DNA from: Planctomycetota bacterium
GTDB lineage: Bacteria; Planctomycetota; Phycisphaerae; Tepidisphaerales; Tepidisphaeraceae
Length of the DNA: 46,772 nucleotides
Direction: 5' to 3'
Assembly: GCA_029777755.1 (NCBI GenBank)
Contig: JAKORQ010000370.1
Location: forward strand, 1-46,772
Shown here: positions 8,300 through 18,262 of the stretch, piece by piece
Layout of the letters: each line of letters begins with the position of its first letter
How positions within the stretch are numbered: position 1 is the stretch's first letter
Notes under the pieces: generated by a model
The model's database searches: none
What the model was told of the DNA's origin: nothing
Seen by the model: the letters and a program-made list of their open reading frames with translations, nothing else
Made by a program: the position numbers and the translations under genes

Positions 8300-9601
8300 C
8301 TACAGGCTGATCACGAATGTATTGAACGACTGCCCGGGCAGATTGGCGCTGAGTATCCCGCCGGGATGGGCAAACGCCAGCTCGCGCTTCTCCTCAAAGG
8401 GGTTGGCGACAACCAGCACCATCGAGCCATCGGGGTTGCTGAAGCAGACCGCGTTCCCGGCCCACTGCCCGGCGAGCCCCAGCCGCACCGCGCCCGGTGA
8501 GATGAAGTGCGAGTAATGCTTCATCACGTAGAACTCGGGCGTGTACCGAACGGTTCCCTTGTCGGGGTCGACGACGACCATGGAGTTCTGCTTCCAGCCC
8601 CAGGTGCTTCGCCCGCCTGGCGGCAGCACCATGTTCCAGTAGACGTACCAGCGCACGCCGTGGATCAGGTAGTGCTGGAAAAGCTGGAAGATGTAGTGTG
8701 CGTACTTCCACGTGTTGTTGCCGTCGCCGCACTCGTTCTCACTCTGCATCAGCGGCACTTCCGGGAAGGCTTTGAGCGTGCGATGGATGGCGTGCTTGCC
8801 GGCCCATTGGTAGCTCACCCCGGCCACCAGCTCGCGGGCGCGCGGATCGGAGAGCACCGTCAGGGCAAACTCGTTGTAGTCGTCGGAGTTGATCGTGCCC
8901 AGCCAGATCTCAGCCGGGACCCTGCGCTTCCTGAAGGTCGGGCCCAGGTGATCGCGGATGAAGTCGCGCAATTGCGCGCCTGACCAGAGGCATGAGGGGA
9001 ACTTCTGGTCGGCCACCGGCTCATTCTGCACGTGGACCTGGGAGATCCTTATTCCCTCGCGGGCGTACTCCTCGACGAAGCGGGCGAAATACAGGGCATA
9101 GGCGTCGAGGTTCTTCTTCTCCCAGATAAGTTGGCCATAGTTGTAGACCGCGGGATACTTCATCCACGTCGGCGGGCTCCAGGGAGAGGCGAACAGCTCC
9201 AGCCCCGGCTGGTGGCGCATCGCCGACTTGATGTAGGGGATGAGGTTCTGGCGATCGCGCTCGATCGAAAAGTTCCGCATGCGGCAATCGCCGGGCGTCT
9301 CGTTGCAGCTGTACCAGTCAAGTGCGTAGTCGGATGCTCCGATCGGCACGCGCCCGAAGGTGAACCGGCAGCCATCCTTGCCGAAAAGCGCGGCCAGCAC
9401 CTGCTCGCGGCGATTGGCTGGAAGCTTGCGCATCACGTCCCAGCCCATCTCATTGAAGCATCCACCCCAGCCGGCGAACGTCTGGTGTCGCAGACCACTC
9501 AAGCGAAGGTTACTGGCCGAGTGGTTCTCCGAGAGGTCAGAGCGCTTCTGCCAGGGTTTATCCTCAGTGGAGCAGATCCATTTCTCCTTGCCGCGCGCCA
9601 T
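8300..9601 (-). CDS. glycoside hydrolase family 30-like enzyme
   Basis: This 433-residue protein has the GH30 plan: an N-terminal barrel with 'TFAGWGGCFNEMG', 'RVPIGASDYALDWYS', 'SPWSPPTWMK' and the acid/base motif 'HVQNEP' (Glu194). The nucleophile region is 'LMQSENECG' (likely Glu288), and a small beta-domain with 'SNPDGSMVLVVANPFEEKRELAF' ends the protein. GH30 enzymes cleave glucosyl-ceramide, beta-1,6-glucan, xylan or similar substrates; the substrate here cannot be told. No signal peptide is visible: the product begins with a charged stretch and then enters the fold. ATG 9601 is preceded by a weak AAAGG. Absence of an export signal is unusual for the family and would put the enzyme in the cytoplasm, unless the true start lies elsewhere. 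Confidence 0.85.
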   Translation of the reverse strand: MARGKEKWICSTEDKPWQKRSDLSENHSASNLRLSGLRHQTFAGWGGCFNEMGWDVMRKLPANRREQVLAALFGKDGCRFTFGRVPIGASDYALDWYSCNETPGDCRMRNFSIERDRQNLIPYIKSAMRHQPGLELFASPWSPPTWMKYPAVYNYGQLIWEKKNLDAYALYFARFVEEYAREGIRISQVHVQNEPVADQKFPSCLWSGAQLRDFIRDHLGPTFRKRRVPAEIWLGTINSDDYNEFALTVLSDPRARELVAGVSYQWAGKHAIHRTLKAFPEVPLMQSENECGDGNNTWKYAHYIFQLFQHYLIHGVRWYVYWNMVLPPGGRSTWGWKQNSMVVVDPDKGTVRYTPEFYVMKHYSHFISPGAVRLGLAGQWAGNAVCFSNPDGSMVLVVANPFEEKRELAFAHPGGILSANLPGQSFNTFVISL

Positions 9602-9641
9602 TTCCGCAACCTTTCTCTGTGCAACGAGGTGAAAAGCGCGA

Positions 9642-9661
9642 GCGGCGGCGTTAACCGCCGC
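9642..9661. repeat. GC-rich palindrome between parvulin and GH30 genes
   Basis: GCGGCGG (9642-9648) and CCGCCGC (9655-9661) are a perfect seven-base inverted repeat around CGTTAA. It lies 35 bases downstream of the parvulin stop and could act as a terminator without a U-run. It also resembles the palindromes at 26708-26726 and 38971-39000. Confidence 0.5.
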
Positions 9662-9696
9662 CCGCGTGAGTATGTACTATCTTTGGCCGCGATCGT

Positions 9697-10623
9697 TTAA
9701 GGATGCCCGGGAGGCATCGCGTTGGCCGGGCCGAAGAACTTCTCGTTCATCTCGACCGTCTGCGACTTCTTGAGGTTCTCGATGAGCTGCTCGAGCTTCT
9801 GGCTGGCCTGCTGCTGGCTGACGCGGGCCTTAACCTCCTCAAAGCTGGAGGGCCGGCGATCTTCCACCTGGATGATGTGGTAGCCGAACTGGCTCTTTAC
9901 CGGCTCAGACACTTCGCCGGGCTTGAGTGCGAAGGCGGCGTTCTCAAACGGCTCGACCATCATGCCGCGGGCGAAATAACCCAGATCGCCGCCACGCTGG
10001 CCGCTGCCGACGTCATCACTCTCGGCGCGGGCGAGGGCGGCAAAGTCTTCCTTGCCCTCGACGATCCGCTTGCGGATGTCATCGGCCTTGGCTTTTGCCT
10101 CCTCCTCGGTGAGCGCCTTCTTCAGCGGGTTCTGGGGAGCCTGCGAGTCGGGGGTGCGGATGAGGATGTGGCGGGCCTTAACCTGGTCGTACCTGGACTT
10201 GTCCTTCTCATAGTCAGCGCGGATGGTCTCGTCATCCGGCGGCCTGGTGGCGTTCTCCGCCATCGCCTGCGCCAGCGCCTGGTCGATCGACAACTGCACC
10301 GCCACCTTGGTCTTGGCATCCTTGTCCAGCCCGAGCCGACGAGCCTCCTGCGCCAGCAGCTTGAACTCGATCATGCGCTCGGCCAGCATCCGTTTGCCCG
10401 GAGCCAGGCGAGCCAGCGGCTGAACCTCCGCAGGCAAGGCTTCAACAAACGCATCAAACTCCGCGGCCGTTAGAGTCTCCTCGCCAACCCGCAGCACTAC
10501 CGTGTTGGCATCAACCTCTCCGGCTACCGCAACATCAGCCCCGGCAGGTGCGGGCGCACTCTCCTGGGCCACAGCCAGCGACACAGGCGCCAGCACCGCA
10601 ATACAAGCAAACAGTTTTCTCAT
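9697..10623 (-). CDS. periplasmic parvulin-type peptidyl-prolyl isomerase (PpiC/SurA-like)
   Basis: This 308-residue protein starts at ATG 10623 behind a strong AAAGGAGA ribosome site. A classical signal peptide (residues 1-19, ending ...LAVA) sends it out of the cytoplasm. A SurA-like helical N-domain with 'TLTAAEFDAFVEALP' is followed by the rotamase domain (about residues 150-260). That domain shows 'VKARHILIRTPDS', 'GDLGYFARGMMVEPFENAAF', 'GEVSEPVKSQFGYHIIQVE' and a charged C-terminal helix. Parvulins of this type help outer-membrane and exported proteins fold. The gene stands alone, with 226 bases before the upstream FAD-oxidase stop. Confidence 0.92.
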   Translation of the reverse strand: MRKLFACIAVLAPVSLAVAQESAPAPAGADVAVAGEVDANTVVLRVGEETLTAAEFDAFVEALPAEVQPLARLAPGKRMLAERMIEFKLLAQEARRLGLDKDAKTKVAVQLSIDQALAQAMAENATRPPDDETIRADYEKDKSRYDQVKARHILIRTPDSQAPQNPLKKALTEEEAKAKADDIRKRIVEGKEDFAALARAESDDVGSGQRGGDLGYFARGMMVEPFENAAFALKPGEVSEPVKSQFGYHIIQVEDRRPSSFEEVKARVSQQQASQKLEQLIENLKKSQTVEMNEKFFGPANAMPPGHP

Positions 10624-10813
10624 GTTCTCCTTTCAATGAGGAACGATCTACTCTACCGTCTGTGATCCATGCCGCAAAGCTCAGCAATGAGATTCGGGAC
10701 AAGGAAAACCAGAGCGGGCTTAAGTGAAAAATGCGGACGCCAGGCGGAGGAAACAGTGACCCTCGTGCATCGGGCATAGCGATACATTCGTCGAGGATCG
10801 CCTTACCTCCCAC

Positions 10814-10839
10814 GGCTTGAGGACAAGCCGCTCCACTTT
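10814..10839 (+). repeat. dispersed repeat, copy A
   Basis: The unit begins GGCTTGAGGACAAGCC, itself a hairpin (GGCTTG/CAAGCC), and continues GCTCCACTTT. An 18-base stretch (10821-10838) recurs exactly at 26810-26827. The whole 26-base unit recurs with three mismatches at 30730-30755. It lies 11 bases past the stop of the FAD/Fe-S oxidase gene. Confidence 0.7.
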
Positions 10840-10849
10840 CAGTAGAGCT

Positions 10850-13816
10850 TCACTGCGCCTTCACTTTTCCCTGCGACATCATCCGGTCCAGCAGCTCGAT
10901 CGGGTGGATCGCCGATCGGCCGGTTCCGTCGTGGATCTGGTGGCGGCAGCTGGTGCCGGGGGCGACGACTATCGCGTTCCCTGGCGCCTGGCGCACCATC
11001 GGCAGCAGCGACAGCTCACCAATCTTCATCGACAGCTCATACCGATCAGTGGTGAAGCCAAAGGAGCCGGCCATGCCGCAGCATCCGGTGTCCAGTACCT
11101 TCAGACGATCACCGCAGATGCGCTTGAGCAGCCGGGCGGAAGTGTCGGCCGTCCAGAGCGATTTCTGGTGACAGTGCGCATGCAGCAGCACCGGGGCATC
11201 GTCACTGCCTTCCACCTCCGGGGGCACCGGATGCTGGTCCCACTGCTGGTCGATGAAGTCCTCGATCAGCAGCGATTTTTCCGAGAGTTGTCGGCGAAGC
11301 TCGATCGGCGTGGCGCACTTGAGTTGCAGGTAGTCATCCTTGAACGCACTCAGGCAGGATGGCTCGGCCACGAGGATGGCGGCGACGTTGGGATCCTCGA
11401 TGTATTGCCTGAGGTCGTTGATGACTCGATCGGCCGCGGTGATGGCGTCATCCAGCAACCCGGTGGAGATCATCGATCTGCCGCAGCAGCCGGTGCGGGG
11501 GAGGATTACTTCATAGCCGAGCCGGCTGAGTACCCGCTGGGCCGCCAGCCCGATGCGCGGCTCGTTGTAGGTGATGAAGCAGTCGGGGAACATGACGACA
11601 GACTTCCTGCCTCCCGATGTCTGCTGCTGATTGAACTGGGAGAACAAGTCCCGCTCGTAGCGCGGCAGCGAGCGCCGGCGGTCGATCTTCAGGACTTTCT
11701 CCATGATGGCGCGGACCGGCGAGAGGTTGGCGATGAAGTTGGCCATGCCCGGCATGATTGAGCCAAGCTCGTTCAGCTTGCGCACATGGCCGAAGACCCG
11801 TACGGCCAGCGGAGTGTGGCCGGCGGCACGGTACGACTGCGCCAGGTACTCCGCCTTCAGGCGGGCGACGTCCACATTGCTGGGGCATTCACTCTTGCAG
11901 GCCTTGCAGGAAAGGCAAAGGTGCAGCGTCTCAAGGGTGTCGGGGTCGTTCCAGGCAGGGAGATTGTTGCCGTCCTTGCCGATCTGGCCGCTGATGGCCA
12001 GGCGCAGGGCGTTTCCTCTGCCCCTGGTGGCGTGGCGTTCATCGAGCGTGCCGCGGTAGGAGGGGCACATGGTGCCGCCGGCCGTCTTGCGGCACACTCC
12101 CGCGCCGTTGCACATCTCCACCGCGCCGGCAAACCCTTCCTGGTCGGAGTAATCGTAATAGGTGTCGACCGGCGGGATCTGCAGCGGCTTTTTCTCCTGC
12201 GGCAGGACGCGGAGATGCTGGATCATCGTCTCGGCCGGGCCGGGATCGGTGATGATACCGGGGTTCAGCAATCCCTTCGGGTCAAACACCGCCTTCACCT
12301 CGACGAACGCCCGCATGAGCTGGTCGCCGTAAAAGTCGCGCAGCAGCGGGCCACGGATTCGTCCATCGCCATGCTCGCCGGACATCACGCCTCCGCATTC
12401 CTTAGCCCAGTTGGCCACCTCCTGGGCGATACTGCGCATGGCCTGGCGATCCTTTTCATCATGCAGGTCGAGCATCGGGCGGACGTGAAGCACACCAACC
12501 GATGCGTGGGCGTAATACGCCGCTCGGGTACCGTGGCGGGCGACAATTTCGCGGAAGCCCTCGATGAAGCGATAGAGATTCTCCACGGGGACGGCATTGT
12601 CCTCGACGCAGGTGACCGGCTTGCGATGGCCGCCGATGGAGTGCAGCAGCGGTTCGCCGGCCTTTCGCAATGCCCACAGCTTCAGCAGCGCGGTGGTGTC
12701 GCGGTAGCAGACGACCTGGGCATGCGGGAGGGCGGTCTTCAGGCGTGCAAATCTTTCTTCAAGTGCCTCTGCGCTCAGCTCCTGGTATTCCACGTACAGC
12801 ACCGCGGCCGGCGGCTTCCCGGCGACCTCCGGCACGAGTTCAAGGTATCGCCGACACTCAGGATTGCCGCGGGCGGCATCAAGCACTACGTCATCCAGCA
12901 ACTCCACCGCCGAGCATCCTGTCTTCACGCACGTGGGCACGTCGGCCAGGCAGGACTCAAGCGTGGCATATGAGATGATCGCCAGCCCCTTTGCCTTGGG
13001 GATGGGATGGAGCTTGAGCTTTGCCCGCAGGACGATCGCCAGTGTTCCTTCCGAGCCGCACAGCAGGGGAACCAGGTCAAGATCCTCGGCCGACGCGCCG
13101 CGATCGAGTTGATCGAGAATCATGTCCAGCGCATATCCGGCATTACGGCGGGAAGTCCTGGGGAAGCGAGCCCGTATCTGCTCGCGATCGCGCTCGACGA
13201 TCGGCATGATGCTGCGGGCAAGCTCCAGCGCCACCGGATCGCGCCGGCCGGCGCCGGGTCCGAGGGTAGTCACCCGGCCATCGGCCAGGCAGATCTGTAG
13301 CTCATGCACGTTCTCGACGGTTCGGCCATAGCGAATGGAGCGGGCGCCGGCCGCGTTATTGCCGATGCATCCGCCGATGGCGCACTGGGCGCTGGTGGCG
13401 GGGTCTGGCGCAAAGAACAGGCCGGTGGAGGCGAGCTGGCGGTTCAGTTCATCAACAGTTATACCCGGCTCGGTAAGGCACCAGCGCTCCTGTTGATTGA
13501 CCTGCAGGAGCTTCCGGCAAGTGGGGGAGTAATCGACGACGATGGCGCGGTTGACGCACTGGCCGGGCAGGGAGGTTCCGCCGCCGCGGGGCAGGATCGG
13601 CAGGCCATTTTCGTGGCAGAAGCGGGTGATGACCGGTACTTCATCGATGGCTGCCGGGTGAACGACGCCCAGCGGCTCGATCTGGTAGATGGAGGCATCG
13701 GTAGAGTAGAGCATCCGCTCATGGGAAGATGTGCGGATGGTTCCACGAATCGCCGGCCGGAGCCGCTGCTCCAGCAGCCTGGCGGCGTTCTCGACGGAAA
13801 GCGCTGGCATATTCAT
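10850..13816 (-). CDS. FAD-linked and Fe-S D-2-hydroxyacid dehydrogenase (GlcD/YdiJ-type fusion)
   Basis: This protein of about 988 residues fuses two enzymes. The N-terminal half is an FAD-binding PCMH domain ('PRGGGTSLPGQCVN', 'GGCIGNNAAGARSIRYG') plus an FAD-oxidase C-domain ('YYAHASVGVLHVRP', 'GVMSGEHGDGR'). The C-terminal half has two ferredoxin-like Cys clusters ('CNGAGVCRKTAGGTMCP', 'CLSCKACKSECPSNVDV') and CCG domains ('GCCGRSM', 'GCCGMAGSFGF'). Fusions of this kind oxidise D-lactate, glycolate or D-2-hydroxyglutarate and pass electrons to the membrane chain. The substrate cannot be read from sequence. The longest frame begins at a TTG (13867); ATGs at 13843, 13816 and 13810 are all possible. 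None has a good ribosome site, and 13816 is a compromise. Confidence 0.88.
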   Translation of the reverse strand: MNMPALSVENAARLLEQRLRPAIRGTIRTSSHERMLYSTDASIYQIEPLGVVHPAAIDEVPVITRFCHENGLPILPRGGGTSLPGQCVNRAIVVDYSPTCRKLLQVNQQERWCLTEPGITVDELNRQLASTGLFFAPDPATSAQCAIGGCIGNNAAGARSIRYGRTVENVHELQICLADGRVTTLGPGAGRRDPVALELARSIMPIVERDREQIRARFPRTSRRNAGYALDMILDQLDRGASAEDLDLVPLLCGSEGTLAIVLRAKLKLHPIPKAKGLAIISYATLESCLADVPTCVKTGCSAVELLDDVVLDAARGNPECRRYLELVPEVAGKPPAAVLYVEYQELSAEALEERFARLKTALPHAQVVCYRDTTALLKLWALRKAGEPLLHSIGGHRKPVTCVEDNAVPVENLYRFIEGFREIVARHGTRAAYYAHASVGVLHVRPMLDLHDEKDRQAMRSIAQEVANWAKECGGVMSGEHGDGRIRGPLLRDFYGDQLMRAFVEVKAVFDPKGLLNPGIITDPGPAETMIQHLRVLPQEKKPLQIPPVDTYYDYSDQEGFAGAVEMCNGAGVCRKTAGGTMCPSYRGTLDERHATRGRGNALRLAISGQIGKDGNNLPAWNDPDTLETLHLCLSCKACKSECPSNVDVARLKAEYLAQSYRAAGHTPLAVRVFGHVRKLNELGSIMPGMANFIANLSPVRAIMEKVLKIDRRRSLPRYERDLFSQFNQQQTSGGRKSVVMFPDCFITYNEPRIGLAAQRVLSRLGYEVILPRTGCCGRSMISTGLLDDAITAADRVINDLRQYIEDPNVAAILVAEPSCLSAFKDDYLQLKCATPIELRRQLSEKSLLIEDFIDQQWDQHPVPPEVEGSDDAPVLLHAHCHQKSLWTADTSARLLKRICGDRLKVLDTGCCGMAGSFGFTTDRYELSMKIGELSLLPMVRQAPGNAIVVAPGTSCRHQIHDGTGRSAIHPIELLDRMMSQGKVKAQ

Positions 13817-13909
13817 CGGGCAAATCAGGATACCCGACGACATTGCCTGCTGCGATAGGATGGGCAACGGGATTGGTTGATTGGGTGCGGACCTGCTCTG
13901 CCGAGATCA

Positions 13910-14419
13910 CTATGCTGAGACCTGGGCCAGCAGGCGGTTGGCGTGGAGGATGATGCTGCCGGATTGCTTCTTGTTGATGCCAACCACCTGGAGGATGGCC
14001 CTGGCGCTGCGCTCGTCGGATGCGAGCAGTACCGAGTACGGTATCGGCGAGAGGCCCAGGAAGGTGTCGAGCGTCAGTTGGTCGACGATGCTGAACTGCT
14101 CGGCCGGGTCGCGCAGGGCGGCCGATACGCCGCGAGTGAGCGGCGAGTCCTCCAGTGGCGTGCAGAGCAGCACGAAGGTTCGGCCGCGGTGGGGCAATCT
14201 GGTCCGGGGCAGGAACAGCGTTGGCACCACCAGCATCTGCATGTCCTCGCGGGCGAACAGGCAGACATCCTCGTCCCTGACGATCTCGGGATAGCGCAGC
14301 GGCAGCATGTCGGTGATCAGCGGGCGGTCGATCTCCGTGAAGCCCTGCGAGATGAACTGCTGCGTGATGCGCTTGCGGCTGCGACGGTGTCGGATCGTGT
14401 TGAGGATCGAGGAAAACAA
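13910..14419 (-). CDS. protein of unknown function, coupled to plsY
   Basis: This 169-residue gene begins at a TTG nine bases past the plsY stop codon and in the same frame. The ribosome site GGAGGG is formed by the last plsY codons, so translation is probably coupled to PlsY. It starts with a basic helix ('TIRHRRSRKRITQQF'). The middle reads 'TFVLLCTPLEDSPLTRG' and 'LRDPAEQFSIVDQLTLDTF', faintly like the EIIA-Ntr (PTS) fold but without its active-site His pattern. I do not recognise the family. No membrane segment or signal peptide is visible. The position behind plsY suggests a housekeeping or membrane-lipid role, but this is only inference. Confidence 0.65.
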   Translation of the reverse strand: MFSSILNTIRHRRSRKRITQQFISQGFTEIDRPLITDMLPLRYPEIVRDEDVCLFAREDMQMLVVPTLFLPRTRLPHRGRTFVLLCTPLEDSPLTRGVSAALRDPAEQFSIVDQLTLDTFLGLSPIPYSVLLASDERSARAILQVVGINKKQSGSIILHANRLLAQVSA

Positions 14420-14425
14420 GGCTGA

Positions 14426-15112
<687 letters not shown>

Positions 15113-15264
15113 CGCGGAAGTTTTACCCGATGCGGGGCAAGCCCGCGAGACTACCAATACCGCATCCCGCAGGTCTGCAAGACCGTGGCTGCGCGAATGT
15201 ATCTCTTATTTATATGTTGCGGCTCTTGTGGCGCCTGATACGCTGAACTCGAAGGAGTGTGATC

Positions 15265-17586
15265 GTGATTACACAAGAGCGTGGCCGGGGCGTGCATCAG
15301 CGGCAGGTTGTTCGGTTGGTGCTGCTGGGGCTGATGGTCGTGATTCTCCTTCCGCTGGCGTGGTACTTCCTGCGTCCTGGCGGGGAGGCGGCCGCGCCGG
15401 GCGGTGCTAAGGTGGTTCGCGAACGGCCTGACTACTCTGCCATCGTGCGATCGACTCCGTACGATGCGGAGTTTGTCATGGCGGCGGTGGTTGATCATGG
15501 GGGGAACTTCTACGTTGGCACTGAAGACTACGGGCTGTACCGCTATGACCTGGCGACGGGGAAGTGGCAGTGGTACATGCCCTCCAGCAGCGGGCTGGGT
15601 GAGAATACGGTGACGGCGCTGCTCACCGATTCGCTGGGGCGCGTATGGGCGGGGCACGTGTCGCAGGGGGTGTCGGTATTCAATGGCGAGAGCTGGAAGA
15701 ACTACAACTACCTCACGGGGCCGCTGGGCGGACGTGTGTGGGACATGGCGCTTTCGCCGGTCGACGCAAGCGTCTGGATCGCCACCGACCTTGGACTGGC
15801 GCAATACCTGCCGCAGACTGACGAGTGGCGCTATTACACTCGCATGGACGGGCTGGTTTGCGATGAGTTCTCGACGCTGGCGTTCGCCGCGGATGGCACG
15901 CTTTACGCCGGCACGCATTGCTACGGGCTGCTGATCGGCGAGCCTCAGGATGACTACCGCACATGGCGGCACATTCGCGGCAGCGCGGCCATGCCCAACA
16001 CCCCCTCAGGCGAGGGCCTGCCCAGCGAGATGATCAACGACATCCTCGTGAGCGGCACCGGGACAGTTTACGTCGCCACTGCCTGCGGCTTGGCCTGGAG
16101 CACCGATGATGGGCAGGCCTGGCGATTCGTTCGCGGCGAGAACTGGCGCGAGAATGTGGAGGGACTGTATAGCGCGCCGCAGCCGGAAGGGGATGACTCA
16201 GAAGCGCTGCTGGCGGACGACTGGGTGACGGCGCTGGCCGAGGATACCGACGGGCAGATCCGCGTGGGCTTTTACCGTGGCGGGCAGCAGATTCTCGATC
16301 CGGAAGTGACGGCCGTTGTGCGCGATCAGGCGATCTATGGGCAGATCACGAAATTCATCTACGCGCTGCCGGCCGACCATGGTTCGATAGTGGGAGTTTA
16401 TGGCCTGCGGCCGGCATGGCTGGAGGCCAAGACAAAGCTGGATGGGCAGGAGTTCGAACCGGCCGAGAGGCAGGCCGTGGCTCACCCATCGCCGGCGAAG
16501 GCACCCGGCCTGGAGGAGCTGCGCGCCATGCGCGAGCGCATCCGGGAGCTTCCTGAGGCGCAGCGGGTGGCCGATCTTCTTGGCGAAGACTGGGGCACGA
16601 CAGGAGACTGGATCAGCCGCTATGGCCGACAGCGGGGGATCATCTGCGCTGCGCAAAACCCCATGGACCACGACTACAGCCATGGTGAGCCGTACGATTT
16701 CCGCGTTGGCCTGGGGCCGCACGTGGCGACTGGGGCATCTCGCGGTGCCTGGAGCTGGCTACAGGGCAGGGAAAGTGACAATCCCCGCTGGCTGTGGGAT
16801 CCCTGCGTGAATACCCGCCGGATCGGCGAGTGGAATGATGGCAGCTTCGACGAGGGAAAGTACCCGATCACCTGGGAAGGGCCGGATCTGTGGCTGCGCG
16901 TTGATCTGCCAAAGGGCGTTCATCGCGTCAGCATCTATTTCCTCAACAAGGATGGGCATAACGACAATGCCCGGCATCGCGATTACCTCGTGCAGCTTCG
17001 GCCGGGAGCGCCGACTATCGAGGATGCGATGACGCTGCCGGTACTGGCGCAGACGCGCGTGCGCGAATTCTGGAACGGCGTGTACAAGCAGATGGTGCTC
17101 AGCGAAGGGCAGTACTGGATCAAGGTGCAGCGCAATGGCAGCGCGGCGACGATCCTCAACGGGCTGTTCTTCGATCGGCTTATTGGTGAGGCAAGCCCAC
17201 ATGATTCGCTGCCACGCGTAGGGATGGGGGACGTGATGTACGATCCGCCGGCGATAGCGCCGGGGATGCTCGCCGGGGAAGATGAGCAGTCGAGCCGGCT
17301 CATCTCGGCCGCGGCGGATCTCGTGCACGAGCTGGATGGTGCATATGCCCGGCAGGATGTGGCGGGGTACCAGAAGCCGTACCGGATCATGGCACTGCGG
17401 GCGGCCACGGCGGCCGACGCCCATGAAGAGCTGCTGGCCAACTGGCGCTGGTCACTGCCGGTCTGGACATCGACCGATCGTGCCGAGTTCGCCGAGCGGA
17501 TGACGGAAGCGCAGAGTTCTCTTGAGGGCAAGCTCAGCCAGTTGGAATCGCATGTGACGAAGAGGCGGCGCAATCCATGGCAGTAG
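15265..17586 (+). CDS. membrane-anchored propeller protein with C-terminal carbohydrate-binding-like domain
   Basis: The frame opens at GTG 15259, but GTG 15265 lies seven bases after GAAGGAG and is the better start (773 residues). A membrane helix near residues 19-36 leaves almost all of the protein outside the cytoplasm. Residues about 60-350 contain blades like those of two-component-regulator propellers ('NFYVGTEDYGLYRYD', 'WQWYMPSSSGLGENTVTALL', 'RVWDMALSPVDASVWIATD'). The second half has 'DWGTTGDWISRYGRQRG', a motif seen in beta-sandwich modules of large planctomycete proteins, then 'LWLRVDLPKGVHRVSIYFLN'. No enzyme or kinase domain follows, so it is more likely a binding or sensory protein than a signalling enzyme. 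It is divergent from plsY; DoxX follows 108 bases downstream. Confidence 0.72.
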   Translation: MITQERGRGVHQRQVVRLVLLGLMVVILLPLAWYFLRPGGEAAAPGGAKVVRERPDYSAIVRSTPYDAEFVMAAVVDHGGNFYVGTEDYGLYRYDLATGKWQWYMPSSSGLGENTVTALLTDSLGRVWAGHVSQGVSVFNGESWKNYNYLTGPLGGRVWDMALSPVDASVWIATDLGLAQYLPQTDEWRYYTRMDGLVCDEFSTLAFAADGTLYAGTHCYGLLIGEPQDDYRTWRHIRGSAAMPNTPSGEGLPSEMINDILVSGTGTVYVATACGLAWSTDDGQAWRFVRGENWRENVEGLYSAPQPEGDDSEALLADDWVTALAEDTDGQIRVGFYRGGQQILDPEVTAVVRDQAIYGQITKFIYALPADHGSIVGVYGLRPAWLEAKTKLDGQEFEPAERQAVAHPSPAKAPGLEELRAMRERIRELPEAQRVADLLGEDWGTTGDWISRYGRQRGIICAAQNPMDHDYSHGEPYDFRVGLGPHVATGASRGAWSWLQGRESDNPRWLWDPCVNTRRIGEWNDGSFDEGKYPITWEGPDLWLRVDLPKGVHRVSIYFLNKDGHNDNARHRDYLVQLRPGAPTIEDAMTLPVLAQTRVREFWNGVYKQMVLSEGQYWIKVQRNGSAATILNGLFFDRLIGEASPHDSLPRVGMGDVMYDPPAIAPGMLAGEDEQSSRLISAAADLVHELDGAYARQDVAGYQKPYRIMALRAATAADAHEELLANWRWSLPVWTSTDRAEFAERMTEAQSSLEGKLSQLESHVTKRRRNPWQ

Positions 17587-17694
17587 TCTCTCCTTGCAGA
17601 TGCGTCGTGCCGGCAGCGGATCGGAATTTGTGGCTGGATGTGCTTAGCAGGTGATACAATCAGCCCAACTGAACAATGAGCAAAGGAGAGATCG

Positions 17695-18138
17695 ATGGCT
17701 GATCTGAACCGCTATGCGAGCGTAGGACTCTTGATTATCCGAGTGGGGCTGGGGGCTTCATTCATCTGGCATGGACTGCAGAAATTCCTGGGTGGCGAGG
17801 AGATCCTCAAGCTCGTTGGGTCGGCCGTGAAGAACGTCGGCATCAACGGCGGGTTCTATGCCTTCGGCATAGCGGCGGCGACGACGGAGTCACTGGGCGG
17901 ATTGCTGCTTATCCTTGGGCTTTTCTTCCGCCCGGCGTGCCTGATGCTCACTGGCGTGATGGCGATGGCCACGCTGACGCACTACAAGGCCGGCGACGGC
18001 TTCGCCGGCTTCTCCCATGCGATGGAAGTGGGAATCACATTCCTCGGCCTGGCATTGATCGGCCCCGGCAGCTACGCGCTGGGCGGCAAACGCAAGTCCA
18101 AAGCGGCTGGTGAGAAGAAAGACAAGTCGAAGGAATAG
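17695..18138 (+). CDS. DoxX family membrane protein
   Basis: This 147-residue protein starts at ATG 17695 behind AAAGGAGAG. It has four hydrophobic helices and the DoxX pattern: 'GLLIIRVGLGASFIWHGLQKF' in part at the N-terminus, 'GFYAFGIAAATTESLGGLLLILGLF', then 'HYKAGDGF' and 'HAMEVGITFLGLALIGPG'. The tail is very rich in Lys. DoxX-type proteins sit in the inner membrane and are linked to redox and thiol stress, but no single reaction defines them. The gene ends 64 bases before a strong terminator shared with the converging pyruvate dehydrogenase operon. Confidence 0.88.
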   Translation: MADLNRYASVGLLIIRVGLGASFIWHGLQKFLGGEEILKLVGSAVKNVGINGGFYAFGIAAATTESLGGLLLILGLFFRPACLMLTGVMAMATLTHYKAGDGFAGFSHAMEVGITFLGLALIGPGSYALGGKRKSKAAGEKKDKSKE

Positions 18139-18202
18139 CGGGATTTGTCTGTGGTTCCAATCATAATTGGTCACAGCAGGCCGCGTTGATAGTCCGAAAA
18201 TA

Positions 18203-18240
18203 AAACTGGCCTTGCTCTGGTGAGCAGGCCAGTTTTTTTT
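18203..18240. terminator. bidirectional rho-independent terminator
   Basis: ACTGGCC...GCTC (18205-18217) pairs with GAGC...GGCCAGT (18222-18233) with one bulge and a TGGT loop. A run of eight T follows on the plus strand. On the minus strand the hairpin is followed by TTTTATTTT. It therefore serves both DoxX and the converging E2 gene. Confidence 0.88.
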
Positions 18241-18262
18241 CAGCACGATATAGCGACTGGAT

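Noticed and set aside
11786..12973. 395-codon open frame on the plus strand
   Set aside because: Antisense to the FAD/Fe-S dehydrogenase, whose cofactor motifs are all present in the minus frame.
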